Assembly (NCBI GenBank): GCA_914767715.1
Contig: OU612070.1
Span: 10,681,501 to 10,745,500 of the forward strand
Reading direction: 5' to 3'
Origin: Membranipora membranacea
Lineage: Eukaryota > Bryozoa > Gymnolaemata > Cheilostomatida > Membraniporidae
DNA: 64,000 nt
The notes under the pieces were generated by a model that ran no database searches, was not told the origin of the DNA, and was given only the letters and a program-made list of their open reading frames with translations. This document shows, in pieces, positions 1 through 12,300 of this stretch. Every line of letters starts with the position of its first letter. Position 1 is the first letter of the stretch. Both the position numbers and the translations under genes were made by a program.

Positions 1-151
1 GTGCGAAAAACTTTTTTTTTTCAACTTGTGCACCAAATATGATATATTGACCTGCGAAATGAGATCTCCGAACAATTATACAGATTTGAATGAAATTAAT
101 AGGTGATAGGTCAGATTAGTGAAGATGAATCAATGTTTGTGTTACGCCTAC

Positions 152-343
152 CTTTTTCTTCTGAGCGTTGAAATTCTCAATGATGACACCAATGAACAGG
201 TTTAGAGTGAAGAAAGACCCAAATACAATGAATAGCACAAAGTAGCCATAATACCCCACTGATTTCTCAAATATTGGATTTTCTCCTACTGCTGTCGAGT
301 CTGTTGCATCTGCCATGATCTCAATCCAACCTTTGTAGGTCGC
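152..343 (-). CDS. Nav exon 29: domain III filter Lys and S6
   Basis: Encodes [20 protein letters not shown], then [20 protein letters not shown] and QKKK. K1534 is the DEKA lysine. After it the residues are I and E where many channels have M and D. The post-filter segment (MADATDST) differs from the usual YAAVDSR. The donor AAAAAG|GTAGGC precedes the inactivation-linker exon, which is outside the window. Confidence 0.96.
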
Positions 344-3300
344 CTATGAAAACATCAAACAAATCAAGGTCACATATCACAATCAACAATATGGCGATGA
401 GGTATTGCAATAATTAGTTTTGAGAGACCCTCAGTGATTCAGGAGTGTGGCAGCAAGCAAAGACTTGCTGATGGACCCAAAAGAGTCATGCACAAATCAC
501 CATTGACTGAGTTTGTGGTCTGTGAATTAGTGCACAGCGAATAAGTGCACAGTGAATAAGTGCACAGTGAAAAATTGATCAGTTAATAAGTGATCAGTGA
601 ATAAGGGCACAGTGAATAAGTGATCAGTTAATAAGTGCACAGTGAATTAGTGCACAGTGAATAAGTGCACAGTGAATACTTGATCAGCGGAGACTTGATC
701 AGTGACTAAGTGCTCCCAATCTAGATAGTCAGTGACTCAATATCCATCGACTAAACCAGTGACAAAGTAGTGGGTTAGTGATCAGTGACAAATTGAGCAA
801 CCAACATTCAAGTACATAAACTGTCAATTGGATGTTAGAACTTACAACTTGAAACAATGATAAGTAAGCTGCTGGAACATTGTCAAAGTTGATTTTTGAA
901 TTCAACCAATGATATCCTGCATCAGTACATGTTTTATTGTCGTATATTCCCATTATATCTCGTACGTAGTCAAAGCTCTTATTCTTGTCGGCTATATTAT
1001 ATATGGGGTGTTCTCTGCAATTAAATAGAGTAAAAGTTACAATATCGGAATAACAAGAGATTTGCAAAATCTTTCAGCATATTTATTGATTGAGTTTGCT
1101 CCTTTTTGCTTGTATTTTCAGGAAGGTGCCCTTCTCCCCTTTAACGTCATGCCTCTTTTAATTTTGGGTTAAGAGTTTTTTGATCATGTGGATTGAGAAA
1201 CCCCAAAAAAAAAGATTTTGGCAAGGCATGACCTTAACTGACCTAGACATAGGAAAAAACTTAATATACAGTAGAATCAATCAAATTTAACTACGTAATT
1301 ATCAAATCTTAAATGTCTCTCCAACATCTTACCTGTAATACACATGTAGGAAGTTTCCTTCATCGTCGACGCATTTGTAGAATTTCCCTTTGAAGAAGTT
1401 TACACCCATGATAGCAAATATGAGCCAGAATATAAGAATGACAAGCATGACGTTACTGATGGAGGGCACAGCTTGTATCAAGGCGTTCACAACCACCTGT
1501 TCAAAAATAACATTGAATGATTAGCGCACTGAATACCGTATAGTATTTCAAATGTTCATGAATGAGCACCAAAGATCGCTTTTTGAAAAAGAATTCTGTG
1601 AAGACTACCCAAAGACCAATGCATGTTATAGTCCAGCAGTTACTTATGATAAAGTTATACCAGATAAGTAGATTTGCCAAGTAGAGCATTGAATGTTTTT
1701 ATCATGCAAATCTGACACAACTTAATCGTAACTAACTGCCTGACTGACTATACCATACATTGGTCTTTGGGTTGTCTTTAAGTAGATTGCGCAGTTATTC
1801 TTACCCTCATTCCTTCCCATCTAGACACGGCTCTCAGTGGACGTAATGCTCGCAGTGTTCTCATGGCTTTGAATGCACTCATTCCTTCCAAGCCCATACT
1901 CTCCATTACCAATCCTGTTATTGATATCTGTTAACAAAGAAAAGAAAACGTGAAGGTGATTCAGGTGATACAGATAAATTAAAAGCACTTTAATCAAGCA
2001 CTGAGATCTGATTGGTCAATTTTTTTTAATGCAAGCTCCACCCTTCCCACCCTCCCTGCTTATATGCTAATCACTCTTCGAGCTCCAGGTGTAAGACAGA
2101 GGCACATGAATAGTATTTTTACAGTCTCATTTCATAGCCCAAGAGGATGTTTATCAAACATTATACCAATGATCAAAACTTGTCTGGACCTTTTCAGCCC
2201 TACAACAGCAAGTAATGGCACAAGTCTTACATTTCAGAGGGATCGCTAACCTACTCTGAAAGGAGCACATTTACAATGGTTGCATCTTGACACTAAAAGA
2301 CCAAGGGATATATGGTCAAACACTTTCATCTTCTATTATCACTAAGACTTGTTTTCTCTCTCATATGCACCTTTTTCAATATATCGCAACATGGAATGCA
2401 TAATTATACATTACATGTTGCGATATATATTAGCATCTATGACATGACAAACTTACACCAACTATTACAAAATCGAGCCAGCACCATGCGTCAGTGAAGT
2501 ACTTGTGATAGCCGAACGCCGTCCACTTGAGCAACATTTCACATATAAATATACCGCTGAATATTTTATCCATATAGTTCAGTATCAACTGCAGCGTCTT
2601 CTTTTGCTCCAAGTATATGTCCTCAATAGCCTTAAACACCAGAATAAATGTTGAAGAAGAAGACAATTGTTAACAAATTTTCAAAAAGTATATCTCTAGT
2701 CTTTCACCAAGGTTTGTCCTGCATTCATATCTAAATCAAGTGAAGAAACCCATACTTGGGTTGCACATAGCTCAATGTAGAAAGAGTTGGACCGCACATG
2801 CTCGTTAGGGACATGTGATGATGGGCCCACTGGTACCAGTACTCTCCATGTCTCCTCAGTTCTGGAATATTCTGATTATCAGTGTGGACCCAGATTTTTG
2901 TTATGTTTCTATTTCACCCTGAATAAAAACTCACCAGGGACATACTACTCAACAGGATACATATGATAATAAAAGTCTCAAAGTACTGGTGCTCCACAAG
3001 CCTGTAGGCAAAACATCTCAGGGCCCAAAACTTCTGGTAGGCGGGGTTATCTTCGGGCACTGCGCATTTTTCTCTGAACGGGGGGCAGCAACAGGCACTG
3101 GGCAGCGTCTCATATTCAACCTAGGAAATGTATGAGATACCAGTAAGAAAATGAAATCAAGAATAACACTGTATTTTTTGGAGTCGTCCACCTTCTGATC
3201 AATAGAAGGACAACTTCGAAGATAACTATTTGGAAGTGTGGTAATGTATAGCAAGTCTAGGCTAACAAGACATTAAAACTGATGTGCATCAGACATTGCA

Positions 3301-6300
3301 GTACTATTTCATACTGAGCTGTATTTGTAATTAATGCAACTCCCAATGGATTACATACTCAGTGGCTGCGCGTCTTTGCTAATGGCCATTACAGAAACCC
3401 TGTTTAAGAAAAGTCAACTTCCGTCAATCTGTCAACCCATGCATTATGGTAGACGCAACTTTTCTCACCAAACTCATGCAACTAAAGCCAGCAAAATGTT
3501 CTTACAGTTGTGATGCTCTTGAGAAAAGTTTCAAATCAATAACGCTTTTGTAGGAGAGATATGTTGTGAAGGAAGCATTACAGACAAATTTTTGAGCTAG
3601 TTGACACATATGACACGGGTAGGGGATAACTTCTAATAAGCCTAAATTGCTTATGATTATTTCTAGACAGTGTTCCTTGCAGGTATTCATTTCTTAACCT
3701 ATTTGACAACCACCACCAGCTAATCTAGACAAATGTGAGCCAAGTCATCCTTGTTGGACGAGTTTTGCAGCGCATTGGTTTCATTTTACCCAGAGATATG
3801 GCATGCCTTGAATCAAAACTTACTTCACAGAGATTGGCATGCTCACAATCAACTCATATCAGTCAAAACTTAGCGAAATATACTTGATATTAAGATCCAC
3901 TGCAAACTCAATAATAATTTTATGATGAAAAACTTATAAGCACTCATGTTTGAGAATTTCCTCAGTATGCACAGTTGCCCACCTCTGCTCAACAAAGACG
4001 GTAACCACCGAATATACCAAGAAAATGAAACAAACTTGAGTTGAAGTCATTTGTGGTGCCATCACTTTTTCATCAAGTCTTGACTGATATATTTCATAAA
4101 ACATACATTACTGAATCTCTATATAAAAATGTGATGCAATTTGGTTAAGGATTAGATTAGCGAAAAGAGCAAATGTTTACCAATGTAGGTTTGTAACCTT
4201 CGGGACAATCCTCTTCCACCTTCAAAGTGATCATTAGAACAACATCAAAAAGGGTAGCTAAAGTGCAATAAAACGATAAGCTTTGTTAACTTGATCAAAC
4301 CGATATACAATACAATTTATGATAAGTGAGTTCCCATGGCGATCTGGACTGGCTCTTGACTTGATAAAATTACTAAATTTGGGTTTTTTTTCTATATGGA
4401 CAGAAAAAATGACTTGACTCGTCAAAATAACATAGGCTTATGTTGATGTTAACCATACCTCCACTTCTGTAAGCTCAGGGTTACTTTTACATTCGCTTCC
4501 CTCCTCAGTTTTAGGAACTAAGGCTTCAGCATCGTCCAAAGATTCACAGCTTGATGCTGCACTATATCGTCCCAACTTCTCTAGACTGGTTTCTTTTTCC
4601 ATACTGTCATCATAGTCAGTGAGCAGAGGTATCAACTGGGGGAGAAAAGAAAACAGCTCGTAAACCTAGAATCAGTAAAACAACACTGACATCGAGAATA
4701 CACTATTATTATGTATATCTCTGGTCATTAGAGTCGGTTTACAAAGATTACCTAACCTGTACCCGCCCCTAATTAGTAAAATTTAACTCCGGTCATCACA
4801 CCAAATTCCTTGTGATGGTACTCATGCTAAGTAAATAAGTTCACTCTCGATCGATCAGAGATAAAAATGCAATAGTATATCACTTCATCAGTGTGAAGTA
4901 AAACAACAACCAGCAGTAGTCAGAGACTCATTGGTCACCATATCAAACATTTTTTCCATGAGGAATTAACATACGAGTTCCCGACCTGTGTTCCTCCTCC
5001 TAATAGACTTGTGTTCTTTTGCCCCAGCTTCAACTTTCATTGTGATAAGTGCAATCAATGAATATGGATCTAACTTGTTCCATAACATAGTCTCGCCTTT
5101 TGGGCTTGACAACCTTTTGTGGGCTACAAGTAACTGTAGATGTAGGTAGGCAGATTATGGTACAGGCACAATTACACTGTTGGGGGCATTCGTACTAAAG
5201 ACCTTTTACATTTTAGTGTTCTGAAAAAAGTCCCCGCTCTGCCCAACAGAGCTGCCAGATAGTTCACCGAGTATTATCATGAACTCACTGTGACAGTTTT
5301 CGAGTTTGACAGACCATCACTTTCGTCCAGTAAGCTATCCTTATATTCGTCGGGTCTGCTAAGTATGCCATTAGTACCGTTGCCTAAAGCATATCAGATA
5401 TCAGATGCAGTGTAGGCAGGAAACTCGTTACGGAGTTTGTAGATAATTCGAACAGGTTTCAGCCCAAACAGCAATACGAAAAACTGGGCAATTTAGTTGC
5501 CATTATTCCTGTTAAATTAGCTTATACAAAGTTTTTTAGGTTAAATCTGATCCAATTGTAATTATCTTACGTTATTTTGCACATTGTACAGTGCACTCCA
5601 CTTAATTCAGCCATTACAATACACAACTTTTGGCAACTCATAATATGAAGATTTTGGGTCCTATGGGCCAAATTCATTTATACCTTATGCTGTCACTTTT
5701 ATTCGGAGTCTTCTTTATTAGAACCAAAAAAAATTGAATCAAGAGGAGTGAACTGTACGGTAAAACATACGTGACATATGACTATCGCTGAGAGCCCTGG
5801 TGACATCCTTCAGTTCCTCCATATTACTATCACTCAGTGCTAGCCCGTTATTCTTCTGTCCCATTCTGTTATTTCTCCAGCTACAGAACTTATTTACACA
5901 CCCTTTTTTGATATACTGAACAAGGCGGACTATACGGCCTTTGGCCTCTGTGATTTTATCAACTTCATCATCATCATCCTTATTATCCAGAGCGTCAGCG
6001 CTGAAAGAACTGAGCAGAAGTACTAAGAACAGATTCAGCACCTGAAAGTCAGAAAATTTTACGAAATACAATCATTGAAAATTGTCTTTTAAAAATTGCC
6101 GTGGCATCTGATTTTATTTCAATAATTGGTATTTTTTGCTAATCAAAAAAATAAAATGTACGAAACATTGTTTGGTATTCCGTTGTAATTGTGCAGCGGA
6201 CTGCAACGACAATGAGAAAGTATTACTAAAATTATCAACCATACACAGCATGAATCAAGATTACATTCACCATTTTATCCAGAACTCCTTCTTCTTGCAT

Positions 6301-9300
6301 AATTAAGAGCTCCTGATAATTTAGAGTTACTATTGGTTCCTTCAGCCAAATCTCGGAGAATTCTATCACTTTATTCACAGTTGTTCAATTTTAATTTGGA
6401 CATAAATTGTATTCCCATGAGTTTGGAATTAAGGGCTTATGAACAATAAATAAATAAATATTAATTTACTGAAAATGTAAATATTGCATATAAAATTGCA
6501 TATATTGCACATAATTTTGCATATATCGCACATAATTTTGCATATATTGCACATCATATGCATGCATATATTGCACATAATATGCATGTATATATTGCTG
6601 ACTTACCACCAGGCTGCCTATCACCATGGTGAGCAGGAAGAAGGGTACACAGAGATACTCCTGTTTGGTTCTCATACAATTCCACATTGACTCAATCCAC
6701 TCGCCACATAATACCCGAAACACGATCATAAAACCGTGCAAGAAGTCCTTGAAATTCCATCTGGGTATCCGACCAACTGCAACATTATGTTTATTATCGC
6801 TATGTGTATGCTTGAGTTTAAAAAATGAGGGCGAAAAACTAAATAAAGGTGATTTCAAAATTACTCAGATAAAAAATAAAAGGCAGAAATTCTTCCTCCA
6901 GCTTAGATTGCCAAAGCTAGTATTGCAGGCTCTAACCAATGACAAGGCGGTTCATCATTTCAATCACATTTTCTTCATAACTTTCATCTAGTATAGACTA
7001 ACATTGCCCATTCTTCAATATTCATGTTCATATGCCGAGACTCCAACATCCCGCTTCTATATTTCCAGAACTTACCAGTGCCGTTATAAGTTTTCCACTC
7101 CTCAGGTATAGGTTCGTCACTAAACGTAGCCACTTCTTCAATATATTTTTCAGCAAAGAGCTGTGTGCCCATCACAGCAAATATAAAGATGACGATGATG
7201 AGAATGATGGTCAGGTTACCCAATGCGCCGAGCGACTTTGCGACAATCTGCAGCAGCGAGTTCAAGGTCTGCCACGATTTTGCCAGTTTGAGCACTCTCA
7301 ACTGCAAGAGAAGAGAGTAAATTAAGGATGGCAATGAAATGATGGTTAAAAGAATGTTGTTTATAATCGTAGCCCGTCCTTAATGGTGTTCAAGAAGGTG
7401 ATCAAGGCTGTAGACGGCCGTTAAGATGCGGGCGGTGGCCTTCCCGAACACTATTGAGGGCTGGCTCAGTGGACTGTAGTGAGAGCCACTTATTTCGAGT
7501 ACAATAATTCAATAGAAAGCTAGAGATGGACAAGAACTCATTATAGACAGCCATGGACAGAACCTTAGTAAGAACTGGTGTGTGGGAACGATATGCTGTA
7601 GATTTATTTCACTATTAAAAAGTCGTTCTGGTTGAAAACTATTGTCTTGAAAAGCTATAAGGTGGAGTTGGCATCTTTTAGTAGAGCATATAAAGATGGA
7701 TGGATATGTTTTACCCTTGCAATTACCAACTCCAGGGAAACTGCCTTAGATGTAAACTTTTTTTTATGAAGAGATATTCTTTACTGCCAACAAGGATGAA
7801 TAAGAAATGAAAAAACCTTGACTCACCAGTCTGAGTGATCTGAGGACACTGAGACCTCCACCACCTGAACCACCATTTAGCTCCTGTCCCAACTCAACCA
7901 GTGAGCAGAACACTACCACAAAGTCAAATGAGTTCCAAGCTTCACGGAAGAATTTGCTTGGACCTAGGGCTATTAGCTTCATACAACACTCCAGTGTGAA
8001 CACAGTTGTGAAGAACTAAGCAAAAAATAAATAGACCATGAGATTGGTGTAAGGCTTATGTTGAAGTATACGAACAGAAAACAGTTTAAATATTTCACTA
8101 ATTAGAATATCGCTTAGTTTTAATTCCACTAGATTTTAAATTATTCCTCATGACAGCTCATATGAAGGACATTCAATAATAAAAAACATACTTACATAGT
8201 TGCCATATGTCAACATGGTTGTAAGTTTCTCTGACTGCCCGTGGTGTTCGATAGCCATGAAGGCAGTATTGCACAAGATACACAACATGATGAAAACCTG
8301 CAACATATGAATTTCAGCATGATACAGCAGTGAAAAGAGAGTCCATGTTGATATTGTTATGTCATTTGCCATCTAATCATTCTGCAAAATCTAAGATTAC
8401 CAGTCAGCATGCTTAACTCCTTCAGTTGTCCTGGTTCCTTCATGGGCATGGTGTAAAGTAGAATGACTTTATCACAATCGGGATTTTGTGTGCATTACCT
8501 GCCAACCCAATCAACAATAAGAATCTCAACAGTTTGCTAAGGATCATTGCAAAACAGCAAAAACAAACGGCGTCACTTAACGAGCAGATTACCTCCATGA
8601 AAGCATCACTGATGAACAAATCCAGATATTTCTGGACAGACAAGAAGCAGGGACAACACATCCATGAGCAGAATATCTGTTTGAGTCTGGCTTTGACAAG
8701 CTCTGACGTTGAGACGTTCTGCTCTTCAATAGTTCTGGCGTGTGATTCGATATCCATCATCTCCTTTAGATCGCCCGCTCCTGAAAATGAGAGAAGAAGT
8801 CCATATGGCCTTTAAAATAAAATGGCGAGCATGGGAATAGGGTGCAAATCGAGTACAATGGGACCCAGTACTTGTAACTCTCGCCGCTTCAAAGATGATG
8901 TTGATTGAATAGACTTACATAGTCTTCTTTTAGCAAATGATTAGTAAACTGACAAACAGAAAAGTTTCCCTGACAAATAGCATGTCTTGTAAAGATTTCA
9001 CAAGGTTTGTCAAGCATTGTCAAGGTTTGACATACTGGCAAGACATGCTAACTTTCAAACATTAAATACCCTCTGAGGTTCATTTCAACCTGGAAAAAGG
9101 GAGTGATACTAACCTTTCATATTTACATTGTTGCTGTCGAGTGAAACCAAACTGGTATACTGGTTTGGTAGGTCGTTATCTGGTAACATCTCATTCTCAA
9201 GTTGTCCCTTAAAGTATATCTCAAACATATATCTCACATATAAAGGTTAAGGGTGGAGTATTGTTGGAAACATTCCCAGAATGCAACATCAATTAGAGAA

Positions 9301-12300
9301 TTCCCAGAAATATAATGTCAAACTCTCATATGTTACCTTTGACCTTGTATTCTGGGGAGTTCCGACATGTTGCATTACTGGGTATTTATGAGTGTAACGG
9401 TATTTATCCCACAGATACCCATGCACAGTTATGTAAGCTTGTTGCCACTTCAAACAATAGCAAAAACTTTGCATCACTATTTTTGCACATATATGCCACT
9501 TCAAACAGAACAGATAAACAATATGCCACTCTGCTGCCGCTACATGCAAATCACTCAACAACAAAAAAGCTAGAGGCATCACAAGGACTGTAAAGCGAAA
9601 ATTCATAAGGACCCAGTCAGATTTTGTGGATTTCAGAGCCGCCTCTTGTTCTGTCGAGTGTTTCTGAGGGAGTCCATAGTCGTAACTCTCCCAGTAATTT
9701 GTACCGGAGAAGCTAATTACCTTTCTTGGTAAGCCCGAACTGCTTACATATACACTGGGTATGTTGTTCTGCTCATCAGGGCCGAGGTTGTTGTTAAAGC
9801 CTCGATTTGGTGCATGATTGTTAGTCTGTCTGTAAGATCCACGAGACCTGACGCTGGCGCGACTGGCTCGCGATTTCAGACTTGCTCTCAATGCACTGTA
9901 AAACAAAATAACAAGTGAACAAAGTATGAGATGTGGTAGCATTGTGCTTTGCAAAAGCGCATAGACGCTTCCAGGGAATTTTTGTGACATGAATACATTG
10001 TAAAATTGAAGTAGTAAGGTCTTCTTGTGTGAAGTAATAGACATACTCAAAGTCAACATCAAAAGTCAAACCAAGGTGAACAAGATTCCCAAGGGATCAG
10101 TTTTGACCATTTCCTTGTATATGATATAGATTTCGGAAAACAGTTGCTTTCTCAACTTCAATACACAGTTTAGCATTTCAGCCTCCAGTCAAATTAAGAA
10201 GCAAAATTTTACTTTGAATCGTAACAAACCTGTTGAATTTAGGAGCTCCATTGCTCTCCAGAGTATTATAGTCTTCAAACAGAAGCGGAGCATCGACTGA
10301 GGATGGTGTGACTGCTTGACTGTCATCAGCATATGGCAGCGGGTTGTCGATTCCTCTTATATTTCCGAGACTGGGGCGTGGCTTGTGTTTGGTCATGGGT
10401 TTGTCTATCTTTGTTATAGAGCCGGACATGTCCCCAGTAAGAGCTTGTGTGTGTATCGATATGAGAAGATCGCTGACGCTGTGTCTGCGACGCTGAGTCG
10501 GTGATCCGGGCAGACTTAGGGTCGACTGTCAACATGTAAGCACACATACCACACAACATTCACATCAATGTATAACCACAAGACAATGGTTGCACGAAAT
10601 TGACGAGAAACCCTGGCGCAAATTGAATATCAACCCATTTGCCAATGATTTGACATGTTGCACTGTAAGCGAACCATTTTACTCAGGCAAAATAAAGGAT
10701 AGAATCAAAAAGTCAGTCGCGGTAAGTTGGACGTGCAGAGCTGACGTGAAATAATGTATAATGCTGACATCAGAAGCCACTCTAAGACACAGATTGGAGC
10801 AAGGGAACAGCATCCAAATGTTTATCTTTGTAGAGCAAAAATATTACAGGGCAAAGTAGAAGTCTTGGTTGATAGATTTGAAAAAACAGATATATTATAT
10901 ACTCATATTCATACCTTGGGATTATTGATCGTAAGGGTGGGGTCTAGATTATCGATCTCAAAGTCAGTTTTAAGGCTAACTCTCTCAGTAGCAACAAATG
11001 GTTTTGGGGTAAGCAGAGTTTCCATGCTGGGCATTCGGCTCGGAGCACGACTGTTCATTTCATGATCATATCCACGCTCATTGCGAGCCTGAGATATAGT
11101 TTCTCTCATGTGCCGATCTCGTTCCTCCTGGAAATTCATGAGCAAACATGCAATCAAGCAACACTCCACTCACACAACAAGGAGTTGACAACTCCCAAAT
11201 AAATATAGATAATTGAGATATGGCATGTAGGTTTGCCTCCACTCTCTTCCTGAAAATTAATTATGAGCATTGCAAAGGAATAATAGAGCTTAGCTCACTC
11301 AAGAACACATTCACCAAAAAAAGGTTTACAGAGAGAGTTAGACAAAGGTTGAAAGGTCAACAACAATAGGAGAGTAGCACTACAAAGATTTAGAGGATGA
11401 GACAATGTGCACCCGGTTAAGTTCTGAAGATTTTCGCCACACTGAGGGATTACCTTTGATTTCTGTTATAAGTATTAAAAACTCTATCAGTTTTGGGTAT
11501 CAAAATCTATTCTCTAACGTACGTTTTTGGTAGAACATTGTAAATTATTATAACATATCCATGTTGGGACTGAGACAGATTTGGTAGAAGAGAGATATGA
11601 CTACAGCATAGGTTTGGATAGAGGGTGGGAGGACCAGTTACCTGAAACCAGATACTGAAAGGGCTATCCACAATGTCGACAGGGCTCTAAGATTACACAA
11701 ACACACATTGTCAGCAAACTTTGTAAAAAGAGAAGACAGCAAAGCAGCACACCACACTAAGTCATGGCTAACCAAAAACTTGCCTATCTGCTAATTTTAA
11801 ATAAATGGCCAGTCAACTAAATACACTTGTAGGCGTCATTTAATCCGTGATAGAAGGAAACTATAATCAAGCTCTAGCTTGAGAATAGCCTCAGTTCAAA
11901 ATCAAAGCGAGCAAGCAAATCACAGACAAAGTTATTTGCGCAAAAGTTTTCCATGTAGCCCAAGATTCCTAGCTTTTTCAGAGTGACACGGGCAGGGAAG
12001 GGACAGCCTTACCTTTCCAGCTTCGTTTGCTTCTTCAGCAGCCTGCGCGTGTGCTTCAGCCTCAGCAGCATCGCTTTCCTGATCCAAGCATACAACACAA
12101 TATCAACAGAGAAAAGCGGCGGGAAAGAAGAAATTTACCACATCAAATACGCCACGCTTTATTAAAGAGTATGTCAAATATCCCACAATGTAATCTGCAT
12201 GGTTTTCCTAAAGAAATTTGTCCAATGATGACAGTGGAACAACATTTCTTGGGAATGCCAAAGTAAAAACTGCATTATGGGATATCAGTGAACATACTCT

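Noticed and set aside
4980-5004. 25-nt microexon (EEEHRSGT) between Nav exons 21 and 22
   Set aside because: Splice-like ends exist, but 25 nt would break the frame between two phase-0 exons.
6466-6606. Coding continuation [13 protein letters not shown]... after Nav exon 19
   Set aside because: This is read-through past a GTAAGT donor into a tandem repeat.
11230-11260. Extra exon starting EESGGK after TTTTCAG|GAAGAG
   Set aside because: No donor follows within the open part, and neighbouring exons already join in frame.
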